Assembly: GCA_020847375.1 (NCBI GenBank)
Contig: JADLCB010000014.1
Coordinates: 1 to 64,000 of the forward strand
Length of the DNA stretch: 64,000 bases
Direction of reading: 5' to 3'
From: Phycisphaerales bacterium
GTDB taxonomy: Bacteria; Planctomycetota; Phycisphaerae; Tepidisphaerales; Tepidisphaeraceae
The notes under the pieces are model-generated. The model saw only the letters and a program-made list of their open reading frames with translations. It was not told the DNA's origin and did no database searches. The position numbers and the translations under genes were made by a program. Numbering within the stretch: the first letter of the stretch is position 1; the number at the start of each line of letters is the position of its first letter. Positions 53,801 through 62,252 of the stretch are shown piece after piece.

Positions 53801-54280
53801 TCAGTCATTGGCAGCCAGTTGATCAGAGCGATTCTGATTGGTCAGGCGATCCCAGACCATACTTTTGAATTCTTCAGCGACCACCTGTTCGGCGACGACA
53901 ACCCCTTCAGCCCCGAGCTGGCGGGCGGTCATGCCGGCACTGGTATTATGACAACGGGCGATGATGCGGATTCGGGGGTTCAGCCGCCGGGCCAGCTCGA
54001 TGGTGGCCAGCACCGATTGTTCGCTGGGAACGCTCAGGATCAGCATCTCCGCTTTTTCAATTCCCGCCTGACGGAGCGTCTGTTCCTGGAAAATGTTACC
54101 CAGAATGATCGGCAAACCGGCTTGGCGGCAACGCTGGACAATCTCCGGATTATAATCAACAACACAATAGCACATGCCGCGACGAAGCAGCACGTTGGCG
54201 GCTTCGCGTCCGGGCAAGCCAAAACCGCCAATAATGGCGTGCCCGCTCAGATTACATGCATCACCTGTCAAATCAGCCAT
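53801..54280 (-). CDS. Stand-alone RCK/TrkA-N-domain protein
   Basis: 159 residues consisting essentially of one RCK N-domain: the dinucleotide motif AIIGGFGLPGREAANVL, VVDYNPEIVQRC with the acidic ribose-binding residue, and ILGNIFQEQTL, LILSVPSEQSVLATI, RIIARCHN. No RCK-C domain and no transmembrane segment. Such subunits gate K+ channels or transporters, or bind NAD(H)/ATP; no channel gene is adjacent. ATG 54280 has AAGG seven bases upstream; an ATG at 54331 would add 17 residues. Confidence 0.8.
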   Translation of the reverse strand: MADLTGDACNLSGHAIIGGFGLPGREAANVLLRRGMCYCVVDYNPEIVQRCRQAGLPIILGNIFQEQTLRQAGIEKAEMLILSVPSEQSVLATIELARRLNPRIRIIARCHNTSAGMTARQLGAEGVVVAEQVVAEEFKSMVWDRLTNQNRSDQLAAND

Positions 54281-54646
54281 GACTGCCTTCTTTATCGCCA
54301 GGAGAGGGCGCGATTGCGTTAATTTTCCCACAGAACATCAGGATATGAGTTCTACCGGCAACGCCGAGCAATATCGGACCTGCGTGCCCCGTCGCTGCAC
54401 CGACAACGGTCAGCCGTATCGCGAGGGAACAAAAAACTGGAATCTGCGTAGCTCCTGAACGTATTATTATAGTGGATATCGGCGATAATTGCATGGTGAA
54501 CCTGCGGCGGCGTCAAGGCGACTTGACAATCCGGGAGGTTATCAGGTTTGTCAGGACGTGTTGTCTGGCGGCTAGTGTTGATTGAACCGGCAACGATTCG
54601 ATGCAACTGGACGCCAGGGTTAAGCTGTTGTACAACACAGGGCAGC

Positions 54647-56389
54647 GTGTTTGCCGACGATCCAAGCCGTAAGCAGCAGTCTTTTGCGAGCGATCATTTG
54701 ATTGGCGAGCGCAGTAAAGTTCTTGTTCTTACCGGGCAGTCACGTGCCCACAGTGCGATTGTTGATTCATTTCGCGCGCATTGCGACCTGGTGGAAACGA
54801 CCTCGATCGATCAGGCGATCGAGCTGCTTCGCCATGAACAGTTCGATGCGATTTTCTCAGACACAGCTGATTTCCTACCACTGGAACGCGCGCTGGTTTC
54901 GCAGCAGACGAATCTGATCCTTAACACCATCGGCGAAGGCGTCTGTATCGTTGATGGTGAGGGGCGCTGCAATTGGATGAATCGCAAGATGCAGGCCTGG
55001 CCCCCGCGCGTGCATGAAAATGTTCGTCGTGCCTGTCAGGAGGCGTTTGATCTGTTCAACAAACAGATTCCCTCCCAGCCTGTCGATCCCGCCGCCTTTT
55101 CCGCCCGTTCCAAACGTTACAGTTTGAATATCGAGGACCAGCAGTTTCTGGAGATGATCACCTCGCCGGTAATCAATTCCAGCGGGCAGGTCGTGCAGGT
55201 GGTGGCGGTGATCTGGGATGCAACCACCACGCGGCGCATGCAGCAGAAGCTGGATGCGATCGACAAGGCCGGCCGCGAGCTGGCTCAACTGGAATCCGAA
55301 GCCTTGGCCAAAATGACCGTCACCGATCGGCTGGCGCTGCTGGAGGAAAAAATCATCAGCTACACGCGCGATCTGATGCATTTCGATCACTTTATCATCC
55401 GCGTGCTGGATCGGCGCACGGGGCGGCTGGAACTGGTGATGAGCAGCGGCCTGCCGGCTGAGGCACTGGATATTGAACTTTACGCCACTGCCGAGGGCAA
55501 CGGGATCAGCGGATTTGTCGCCGCCACGGGGCGGTCGTATATCTGTTCGGATATTCAGCGCGATGCGCGTTATATCACGGGGCTGGATAGTGCCCGCAGC
55601 TCGCTGACCGTGCCGCTGCAATTGCATGATAAAATCATCGGTATTTTTAATATTGAAAGTCGTCAGCGGGCGGCGTTCAGCGAGGATGACCGGCAATTCG
55701 CGGAAATCTTCGCTCGTCACGTGGCCAGTGCGCTGAATATCCTGGACTTGATGGTGGGCGAGCGCGTCAGCACCTCGACTAAAATCACGGATGATGTGGC
55801 CAGTGCCATCGCCGGCCCGCTGAATGATATTGCCTCCGATGCCATTGCGCTGATGGAGGAGCATATTGGCGATGAAGTGCTGCATGACCGGTTGCGGCAG
55901 ATCGTTGAAAATGTGGAGCAGATTCGTCAGGGGTTGGATCAATGCAAGCAAGGCCCGCGCACCATCCTCGGTACGCAGGAGATTAAAGTCGAGCCTGACC
56001 CGATCTTGAATCAGGCCCGTGTGCTGGTGGCTGATGATGAACCGAATATCCGGCAGACCCTGCATGACATTCTTCGCAAATACAATGTTCAGGTGACGGT
56101 TGTCTCCAATGGCAGCCAGGCGATTGCCGCGATTGATTCCCAGCCGCTGGATTTGATCATCAGCGACATCATGATGCCGGATAAAAACGGTTATGACATT
56201 TTCGCCGCAGCCCAGCGCAAGGGCGGAATAACGCCGGTTATTTTTATGACGGGTTTTGGTTACGACCCGAATCACTCCATTGTCCGTGCCAGCCAAAAGG
56301 GGCTGCAGGATGTACTTTATAAACCCTTCAAAATGCGCGAATTGCTGGCTTGTGCGCGCAAAGCACTCAAGGCCCGCGTGACGGAATGA
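54647..56389 (+). CDS. Multidomain regulator: degenerate REC, PAS-like, GAF and C-terminal receiver
   Basis: About 580 residues (start uncertain: GTG 54647 is used, a TTG at 54548 is also open). The N-terminus resembles a receiver domain (VLVLTGQSRAHSAIVDSF, FDAIFSDTADF). A PAS-like segment follows (TIGEGVCIVDGEGRCNWMN), then a coiled linker and a GAF domain (LARVRDLMHF-like region, ISGFVAATGRSYICSDI). The C-terminal receiver is complete: DDE acidic pocket (VADDEPNIRQTLHD), phospho-acceptor Asp in LIISDIMMPDKNGYD and Lys in LYKPFKM. No kinase or output domain is present, so it is probably a phosphorylated signal integrator. Upstream of a response regulator/kinase pair. Confidence 0.8.
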   Translation: MFADDPSRKQQSFASDHLIGERSKVLVLTGQSRAHSAIVDSFRAHCDLVETTSIDQAIELLRHEQFDAIFSDTADFLPLERALVSQQTNLILNTIGEGVCIVDGEGRCNWMNRKMQAWPPRVHENVRRACQEAFDLFNKQIPSQPVDPAAFSARSKRYSLNIEDQQFLEMITSPVINSSGQVVQVVAVIWDATTTRRMQQKLDAIDKAGRELAQLESEALAKMTVTDRLALLEEKIISYTRDLMHFDHFIIRVLDRRTGRLELVMSSGLPAEALDIELYATAEGNGISGFVAATGRSYICSDIQRDARYITGLDSARSSLTVPLQLHDKIIGIFNIESRQRAAFSEDDRQFAEIFARHVASALNILDLMVGERVSTSTKITDDVASAIAGPLNDIASDAIALMEEHIGDEVLHDRLRQIVENVEQIRQGLDQCKQGPRTILGTQEIKVEPDPILNQARVLVADDEPNIRQTLHDILRKYNVQVTVVSNGSQAIAAIDSQPLDLIISDIMMPDKNGYDIFAAAQRKGGITPVIFMTGFGYDPNHSIVRASQKGLQDVLYKPFKMRELLACARKALKARVTE

Positions 56390-56471
56390 CCGGTGGCGGG
56401 TATTGGTGCATGCCGATTCAGAACAGGCTGGTGCAGCGCAACCGGTCAATGTCCCCGATAACACCAATTGT

Positions 56472-57152
56472 ATGGAGCCGCGATTGCGCGTACTGATTGT
56501 CGAGGATGAGCAGCGTCTGGCGCGAAACATCGCATCGGTGTTGCGCGAGGTGGCGAACTTTGCGGTGGATATCGCGACCAATGGCGAAGATGGTCTGCAT
56601 CAGGCGCGCAGCAATCCGTATGATTTGATTGTTCTGGATTTGATGCTGCCAAAGATTCCTGGTTTGCAGGTGCTCAGTACACTGCGCGGACAGGGCATCC
56701 GTTTTCCCGTATTGATTCTGACTGCCAGGGGGAGCACTGAAGATGTTGTGCAGGGGTTGGATCTGGGTTGTGACGATTACCTGACCAAACCATTTGAAAT
56801 GGCCGAACTTGTTGCACGCTGCCGGGCGTTGATCCGGCGTTCCTACGATCGACCTGATCCGACCATTCGCGTGAGCGGGCTGGAAATCGATCCGCGCCGG
56901 CGCGTTGTCCAGCAGGCGTCGAAAGAACATATTTTGCCGGCGATGGAGTATCGGTTGCTGGAGTTTCTGGCGATGCGGGCTGGGCAGGTTGTTTCCAAGG
57001 AGGATATTCTTGACCATCTGTACGACTTTGATGCCGAACGGTTTTCCAATGTGATTGAGGTGTACATCTCATCGTTGCGAAGGCGCTTCGGCGCGGAATT
57101 GATTCAGACGCTTCGTGGCCAGGGGTATAAACTCCTGGAGGCTGCACCGTGA
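56472..57152 (+). CDS. OmpR/PhoB-family response regulator
   Basis: 226 residues: receiver domain with acidic pocket Glu11-Asp12, phospho-acceptor Asp56 (LIVLDLMLP), Thr84 and Lys106 (YLTKPFEM), then a winged-helix DNA-binding domain of the Trans_reg_C type (EYRLLEFLAMRAGQVVSKED, VEVYISSLRRRFG, IQTLRGQGYKLL). It is translated just ahead of its partner kinase, overlapping it by four bases, so the two form a two-component pair. ATG 56472 was chosen over an upstream GTG. Targets are not evident. Confidence 0.93.
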   Translation: MEPRLRVLIVEDEQRLARNIASVLREVANFAVDIATNGEDGLHQARSNPYDLIVLDLMLPKIPGLQVLSTLRGQGIRFPVLILTARGSTEDVVQGLDLGCDDYLTKPFEMAELVARCRALIRRSYDRPDPTIRVSGLEIDPRRRVVQQASKEHILPAMEYRLLEFLAMRAGQVVSKEDILDHLYDFDAERFSNVIEVYISSLRRRFGAELIQTLRGQGYKLLEAAP

Positions 57153-58564
57153 GGCAACTGTCCCTGAAAGCCCGAATCACCCTGGTGACGATTACGATTA
57201 TCACGATCGTCATCGTGGTGGTTTCGACCGTGGCGTACCACGAACTGCAGGAATCGCTGGTTCGTGTGTACGATCCATCGCTTCGGGCGGTGGCTGGGAC
57301 CGTTGATGAGCAGATTGCTGCGGGTGTTTTCCAATCCAGCCGGGACGATCTGCAGTTGATTCTCAATCAAACGCCGCATGCTGAAGTTGTCGATCTGATT
57401 GTCTGGTCGGAAGACGATCACGATGTGCGCGCGGTTGATGCAACGTTGGCGCAAGGCGCGCGGGAGTGGATTTCGCAGCTCAGGCCAGCTAAACGCCCGA
57501 ACACCCGCAAAATACGGATGGAGACGCTTGAGCGCGAAGATCATTTGTATCGCGCCGCATGGTTTCGTCGTCAGGTCGGCCATGACACGCTTTCGTTTCT
57601 GGCGATAACGCCGGTTAATTACGCCCAGCACGAAATGGGGGAGTATTTGACCATGCAACTGATCCTGGGGGGCTGCATGTTGCTGGCGGCGGGTATCCTG
57701 GCGGGTTTGTCGGTCTACTGGACGATGCGTCCCATTCGGCTGGCAGCGGCACGATTGGACGGCATCACGTACCGGAACCTCGGTGCGGAGTATGTGGCCG
57801 ACATCGACACCCCCATCGAGATTGCACCTTTTGTCAACTCGGTTCGCGCCATGCTGGTCAGGGTGGCTGAAGGAGCTGAAGCGCAAAAACGATTCATCGC
57901 GGAAGCATCGCATGAACTGCGTACTCCGCTAGCACTGGCCAAGAGCACGATCCAAGCGGTGCGGCTGAAGGTGCGCACGAGCGAGCAGTATCAAATAACG
58001 CTGGATGAGCTTCTGGCGGACGTTGATCGATTGGGTCGTCTGGTCGGGCAGTTGCTGGATTTGGCACGGCTGGAGCAATGGCCGCCAGGGGCGATTGAGG
58101 AGGAGGTGCCTCTTGGCCCGACGCTTCGATCATTGGCCCAGTGGTTTGAAATGACAGGCGCAGCATTGAAGGGCAGGATCGTCTGCGATCTGCCGGATAT
58201 CGCGCTGGCCGTAAAGGGCAACGAGGTCGAGCTTGAAGGGCTGTTCCGAAATCTCATTGATAACGCCATCAAACATGGCCCGGCCGGTGGGGAAATCGCT
58301 TTGCGGGCCACCGTGGACAACGGCAACTGCATCGTGAGTGTGCATGATGAAGGGGGGAATATCCCCGCCGATCAGATTCCGCGGCTATGCGACCGATTTT
58401 ACCGTGTTGACGCCTCCCGTTCGCGCGCCACCGGTGGGTCCGGGCTGGGGCTGGCTATTGCCAGACAGGCCGCCTTGCGGCACGGGGGAGACCTCTGGAT
58501 AACATCCACTGCCGCTGAGGGTACAACCGTCTTTGTGCGTCTGCCTCTGATAAACCCCGCCTGA
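57149..58564 (+). CDS. Sensor histidine kinase
   Basis: 471 residues, starting at a GTG that overlaps the regulator's stop (GTGA). TM1 (~10-30) and TM2 (~170-190) frame a ~135-residue periplasmic sensor region, and a HAMP-like linker follows. The HisKA domain has FIAEASHELRTPLA with His255. The ATPase has N-box NLIDNAIKHGP, G1 VHDEGGNIPADQI and G2 GGSGLGLAIARQAALRHGG. The set resembles the heavy-metal/antimicrobial-type sensor kinases in layout, but the signal cannot be read. Forms a pair with the preceding regulator. Confidence 0.92.
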   Translation: MRQLSLKARITLVTITIITIVIVVVSTVAYHELQESLVRVYDPSLRAVAGTVDEQIAAGVFQSSRDDLQLILNQTPHAEVVDLIVWSEDDHDVRAVDATLAQGAREWISQLRPAKRPNTRKIRMETLEREDHLYRAAWFRRQVGHDTLSFLAITPVNYAQHEMGEYLTMQLILGGCMLLAAGILAGLSVYWTMRPIRLAAARLDGITYRNLGAEYVADIDTPIEIAPFVNSVRAMLVRVAEGAEAQKRFIAEASHELRTPLALAKSTIQAVRLKVRTSEQYQITLDELLADVDRLGRLVGQLLDLARLEQWPPGAIEEEVPLGPTLRSLAQWFEMTGAALKGRIVCDLPDIALAVKGNEVELEGLFRNLIDNAIKHGPAGGEIALRATVDNGNCIVSVHDEGGNIPADQIPRLCDRFYRVDASRSRATGGSGLGLAIARQAALRHGGDLWITSTAAEGTTVFVRLPLINPA

Positions 58565-58710
58565 CTTCAGGTTCACTTCATCTGGCATCTGTAAATTGCC
58601 TTCCCGGAAAGGATTCCCCGGGGTGAAAGCGCGCCTGCGTTGTCGTAAGGCATGTGACTTTTGGTCGCAGCAGGTGACGCCCAGTGCCCACCAGTGGGGT
58701 CTGAGCAACG

Positions 58711-59514
58711 ATGATGATGTTGGACGAGCAAATTCGTGCGTTTGGTACGTATCTGTTCCGCTGGAGAAGCTGGACCTTTATTCTGCCACTCGCCGTTATG
58801 CTGCTGTTCGGGCAGGACTATGACTATCCCGTACGGGGGCAAATGGGCGGAACTTTGTTCAGCCTGGGTTGTCTGTTGGTTGCAGTTGTCGGGGTTGTAG
58901 TACGAGTTATGACCATTGGGTATATCGCCAACGGGACCAGTGGCCGGAATACGACCAGCCAGAAAGCCTCCACCATCAACACGACAGGGCTTTACTCGAT
59001 CATGCGCAATCCCCTGTATCTGGGGAATTACCTGATCTTCCTGGGCATGACACTGCTCTGGCAGAGTTGGGAAGTGCTGGCGATCAATACCGTGCTGTTT
59101 GCAGCCCAGTACATGGCGATCATCCTGACCGAGGAACATTTTATGTTGCAGCGTTTTGGTCAGACGTATCGGGACTATACCCGTCGCGTGCCCTGTTTTT
59201 TCCCCCGGCTGTGGTTATGGCGCAAACCGGATCGACCTTTGAATTGGCGCATGATCCTGCGGCGTGAGAACGATTCGCTGTTCACCCTGGTTTTGGCGTT
59301 TATGTTCATTGCGCTGGTCCGTCAGTACAACCTGAACGGTCGAATCGAGCCGGAGACCTGGTGGATCATCACCGGCAGCACGGCTGCTGCGGTATGGCTC
59401 GTGCTCAAGATACTCAAACGCTGCACGAGCTTGTTGAAGGTACTACATCCCATCAGCACGACACAAACTCCGGTGTGGCCAGCCAGCGGCGTGCTGACTG
59501 AGGCGGTCAATTGA
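58711..59514 (+). CDS. Isoprenylcysteine carboxyl methyltransferase-family protein (first copy)
   Basis: 267 residues with about five hydrophobic segments. The family signature is present: TTGLYSIMRNPLYLGNYLI (Arg-Asn-Pro-x-Tyr) and a terminal EEHFMLQRFGQTYRDYTRRV, in which Glu-Glu and Arg-Tyr help bind SAM in ICMT/PEMT-like enzymes. In bacteria such proteins methylate lipids or other small acceptors; the acceptor here is unknown. It is followed after 10 bases by a second family member, both 150 bases downstream of the sensor kinase and probably in its regulon or operon. Confidence 0.8.
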   Translation: MMMLDEQIRAFGTYLFRWRSWTFILPLAVMLLFGQDYDYPVRGQMGGTLFSLGCLLVAVVGVVVRVMTIGYIANGTSGRNTTSQKASTINTTGLYSIMRNPLYLGNYLIFLGMTLLWQSWEVLAINTVLFAAQYMAIILTEEHFMLQRFGQTYRDYTRRVPCFFPRLWLWRKPDRPLNWRMILRRENDSLFTLVLAFMFIALVRQYNLNGRIEPETWWIITGSTAAAVWLVLKILKRCTSLLKVLHPISTTQTPVWPASGVLTEAVN

Positions 59515-59523
59515 AAGCGACCA

Positions 59524-60114
59524 ATGAGAAAACTGCGCGTAAAGCTGATGCGTTTCGCGTTTGCTGGCTTGGTCGTGTTGGCACTCTTCTCGGGGGCAGC
59601 GGCTGATGCCAGTGTGATGACCGATTTCGCGTTCCGGTGGAGCGGTTACCTGCTGTTGGTGGCGGGTCTGGGTTTGCGTATGTGGTCGATTGTCTATATC
59701 GGTGGGAAAAAGACGCAGGAATTGATCACGACCGGCCCTTATTCGTTGTGTCGGAATCCTCTCTATGTCGGGACGATTCTGCTGACCTTGGGCTTTGCGC
59801 TCAGTTTCGACAACCTGTTGATGTGCCTTTGGGCGCTGGTGGTGGTTATTCCAGTCCATGTGATCACGGTGTTGATGGAGGAGAGGCATCTGGGGGCGAT
59901 ATTCAGGGAGAGATACGCTCAGTATTACCAGCAGACTCCGCGGTTTTTCTTTCGATTTTCGTCTTACCGGGGTGTCGCCCACATGGATCTGTCTGTCCAT
60001 GTCCTGCAACGTGCCGCGATTGATGCCCTGGGGATATTGATGATCCCTCCGTTGGCCAATTTGATTGGCGTCTTGCACAGCCATGGCATGCTGCCGGTAT
60101 TCTGGGGATGGTGA
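59524..60114 (+). CDS. Isoprenylcysteine carboxyl methyltransferase-family protein (second copy)
   Basis: 196 residues. TM segments (FAFAGLVVLALFSGA, YLLLVAGLGLRMWSIVYI, TILLTLGFALSFDNLLMCLW) are followed by the ICMT/PEMT motifs TTGPYSLCRNPLYVGTILL and MEERHLGAIFRERYAQYYQQ. It is shorter than the first copy and has a different C-terminus, so the two are tandem paralogues that may act on related acceptors or form a complex. The ten-base gap to the first suggests a single transcript. Substrate unknown. Confidence 0.8.
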   Translation: MRKLRVKLMRFAFAGLVVLALFSGAAADASVMTDFAFRWSGYLLLVAGLGLRMWSIVYIGGKKTQELITTGPYSLCRNPLYVGTILLTLGFALSFDNLLMCLWALVVVIPVHVITVLMEERHLGAIFRERYAQYYQQTPRFFFRFSSYRGVAHMDLSVHVLQRAAIDALGILMIPPLANLIGVLHSHGMLPVFWGW

Positions 60115-60283
60115 AATGTAGCCGGTGGCAATTGGCTTTGGCTTGTTTGGCGTGCCATGGGCGGGTTATTTCATAGGATCGATGTGGCGGGCAGCGTCTG
60201 ACAGTTTTACTTTGCCTGTGCAGCACCAATCAGCATCGATTTTTTCATCGGACTGGCGTGATCGGGGAAACTGCGGCACACTT

Positions 60284-60799
60284 ATGCTCATGCAGCTATT
60301 TCGCCAGAGCAAGAGCGGTTATTTTCAGGCCTGCAATGCCATCATCACCGGCGATGTGACCATCGGATCGCTGAGCAGTTTCTGGTTCGGGGCGACGGTG
60401 CGCGGCGATGTGGCGCCGATCACCATCGGCCAGCGGGTGAATGTGCAGGATCAGGCGGTTATCCATTGCGACAACGGCTATGCCAATGTGATCGAGGATG
60501 ACGTGGTGATTGGTCATGGTGCGATTGTGCATGGTCAGCACGTTGGGCGTGGGAGCCTCATTGGCATGGGCGCGACCCTGCTGGGCCATACAAAGATTGG
60601 CCAGCATTGTCTGGTGGCAGCCGGTGCGGTTGTACCGCCTGGGCTGGAAGTTCCCGATGGGATGATGGTAATGGGTGTGCCGGGCAAGATTGTCCGCCCG
60701 GTGCGGCCGCAGGAGCTGGAGTACATGCAGATGCTGGCCAAACATTATGTGGAGCTGGCGCAGAAGTATGTTCAGGGGGAATTTGACCGCCCGGATTGA
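60284..60799 (+). CDS. Gamma carbonic anhydrase-like (YrdA/PaaY) protein
   Basis: 171 residues forming a left-handed beta-helix with hexapeptide repeats (ITGDVTIGS, VRGDVAPITIG, IGHGAIVHG, IGMGATLLG). The zinc His set of the gamma-CA family is conserved: His61 (VIHCD), His78 (GHGA) and His83 (VHG). The usual Cys after HG is Gln. It may be a carbonic anhydrase or a related acyltransferase-like trimer (YrdA/PaaY group). ATG 60284 chosen; 60290 is an alternative. Confidence 0.87.
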   Translation: MLMQLFRQSKSGYFQACNAIITGDVTIGSLSSFWFGATVRGDVAPITIGQRVNVQDQAVIHCDNGYANVIEDDVVIGHGAIVHGQHVGRGSLIGMGATLLGHTKIGQHCLVAAGAVVPPGLEVPDGMMVMGVPGKIVRPVRPQELEYMQMLAKHYVELAQKYVQGEFDRPD

Positions 60800-60997
60800 A
60801 TGGTGCCGGACGTGGCCAATAAGACGGGAAAATTATCTTCAAATCACCTTTAATGGTCAGTGCAATTCAATTGCGCCGGTGTCATCGTTGGGGCGCTGGT
60901 GGTTTTTATCTGCATCATCAGAAGTAATCAGCGTCAGTCTCACGTTCAAGACAGATCAGGCCGATAGCTCCTCTGGAGATTATTACCGGAGGGCAGA

Positions 60998-61465
60998 ATG
61001 CCAGGGATTAGAATTGGTGAATTGCTGATTGAACAAGGGGCGCTGGATGAGCGCCAGGTGCGCCACATCCTGCGCGTGCAGCGGGCGACAGGGCGACCAT
61101 TCGGGGATTTGGCTGAACGGTTGTATGACATTGATCCGCGCGTGATCGAAGATACCTGGGTTGAGCAATATATCCGGGTCAGCGGGGTGATTGATCTGGA
61201 GGAACAGAAGATCGATCAACGTTGTCTGCGGGTTTTGAACCGACGGCAGGCGTGGCAGTTTCATCTGCTGCCGCTGCAGCGTCAGCGGCGCGAATTACAC
61301 CTGGTGACCTGTGCCGATCATCTGGTGCGGGCGATGAATTTTCTGTCGCACAAATTGGATCAGCCGATCTACATGCGCATTGCCGAGCGCGAGCAGTTGC
61401 AGGCATTTTTAATGAAGCATTACCCGGTACCGGATTATATCGCGCAATACGCGCAGCAATTGTGA
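60998..61465 (+). CDS. Stand-alone MshEN (GspE N-terminal-like) domain protein
   Basis: 155 residues beginning IRIGELLIEQGALDERQVRHI with FGDLAERLYDIDPRVIEDTW, the two-part MshEN pattern found at the N-terminus of GspE/PilB-type ATPases, where some members bind cyclic-di-GMP. The second half (WQFHLLPLQRQRRELHLVTC, DQPIYMRIAEREQLQAF) fits the same domain, but no ATPase follows. It could be a free c-di-GMP-responsive or docking module for a secretion or pilus machine elsewhere in the genome. GGAGG precedes ATG 60998. Confidence 0.75.
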   Translation: MPGIRIGELLIEQGALDERQVRHILRVQRATGRPFGDLAERLYDIDPRVIEDTWVEQYIRVSGVIDLEEQKIDQRCLRVLNRRQAWQFHLLPLQRQRRELHLVTCADHLVRAMNFLSHKLDQPIYMRIAEREQLQAFLMKHYPVPDYIAQYAQQL

Positions 61466-61767
61466 AAGACGGTTGCATCTGCTGAAAAGCGCAATGTAAT
61501 TGCGTTATAGTTCAAAATCCGCGTCGGAGCGGTCACGCCGGTGGCGCCTGCGCGGGTTATGGGACACAAGTGCCGGTAATACCGGACAAATTGAGTCTGA
61601 AACCATGGAAATAATTCAAAAATTATCTTGATTTTTCATGGCTCATATAGGTATAGTTCGATAGAAGATTAAGCGTTGGCCCGCGGACACGGATCCAGCC
61701 GGCCAACAGTCGTTCCTGCGAGGGCGCTTGCAGGAGTAAAAGCCCGGCGACGGGGCGATAGCGGTAA

Positions 61768-61788
61768 CAGAAAGATTGAATCTTTCTG
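61768..61788. repeat. Perfect 21-base palindrome
   Basis: CAGAAAGATT-G-AATCTTTCTG: ten-base arms around a single central base. It is too tight to make a normal RNA hairpin loop and has no T-tract, so a dimeric protein-binding site is more likely than a terminator. It lies 10 bases beyond the stop of the small Cys-rich frame. Confidence 0.7.
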
Positions 61789-61798
61789 TGGTTTTGGA

Positions 61799-61987
61799 TC
61801 AGAAGTTACTGGACGCATTGGCAATGTGTTCGCAGCGGTTATCCAAACGGCACCGGCGACACACCCATCGATTCCAGCCCTGATCGTCAATCACCCGCTG
61901 ACCACTCCGTGACGGTTGGGCAAGTCCCGAGCACATGCGGCAGTACAGGCCGATGTAGCTCAATCGAAGTGGAGGTATCCGTGACAA
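61799..61987 (-). CDS. Possible small zinc-ribbon protein
   Basis: A 62-residue frame from a TTG at 61987. It reads IGLYCRMCSGL and later GWNRWVCRRCRLDNRCEH, so it has two CxxC pairs plus Cys and His near the end, a pattern typical of a structural zinc site and unlikely by chance in a short frame. No Shine-Dalgarno is visible, and the start is weak. It could be the remains of a longer gene. It lies just beyond the gltX terminator, on the same strand. Confidence 0.3.
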   Translation of the reverse strand: MSRIPPLRLSYIGLYCRMCSGLAQPSRSGQRVIDDQGWNRWVCRRCRLDNRCEHIANASSNF

Positions 61988-62089
61988 TTTTGTTAGTTGG
62001 CGAAGGCTGTTGTGAGGCAGCTTCCTGAAGGTGAGATTCCATCAGGTTTACGCAGCTGACTTATCTACAGACCTGAGCAGCCGATAAGG

Positions 62090-62121
62090 CAAAAAACCGC
62101 ACCCCGAAAACGGGTGCGGTT
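62090..62121 (-). terminator. Rho-independent terminator beyond gltX
   Basis: On the minus strand: ACCGCACCCG pairs with CGGGGTGCGGT around a TTTT loop, followed by TTTTTTG. It lies about 130 bases beyond the gltX stop, with no gene between. Confidence 0.88.
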
Positions 62122-62252
62122 CTTATTTGGTAAAAAACTCAAATGCGATATTTGCGCGAATCAACCATGCACGGCGCGTCATCCACGCACTGCGCGTCAG
62201 CATTGGTGCTGTCTTGGCGGGAATACTTGCTGAGGCATGATCCATAGGCAGT

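Larger units (their letters stand above)
61466..62089. other. 624-base stretch without an assured gene
   Basis: Base use here is irregular and no long convincing frame is present. It contains a 21-base palindrome (61768-61788), a possible small Cys-rich protein on the minus strand (61799-61987) and a 15-codon plus-strand frame with a perfect Shine-Dalgarno (GGAGG at 61971, GTG at 61981, stop at 62028; reads TILLVGEG). These could be decayed gene remains or small functional elements. No RNase P, tmRNA or 6S consensus was recognised. Confidence 0.4.

Noticed and set aside
54875-56581. A 568-codon open frame on the minus strand
   Set aside because: Opposite the GAF/REC regulator; its product has shadow-like composition and no motif, while the plus-strand protein has receiver and GAF motifs.
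61466-62252. A housekeeping RNA (RNase P, tmRNA or 6S) in the spacer before gltX
   Set aside because: None of the conserved core sequences of these RNAs was found on either strand.
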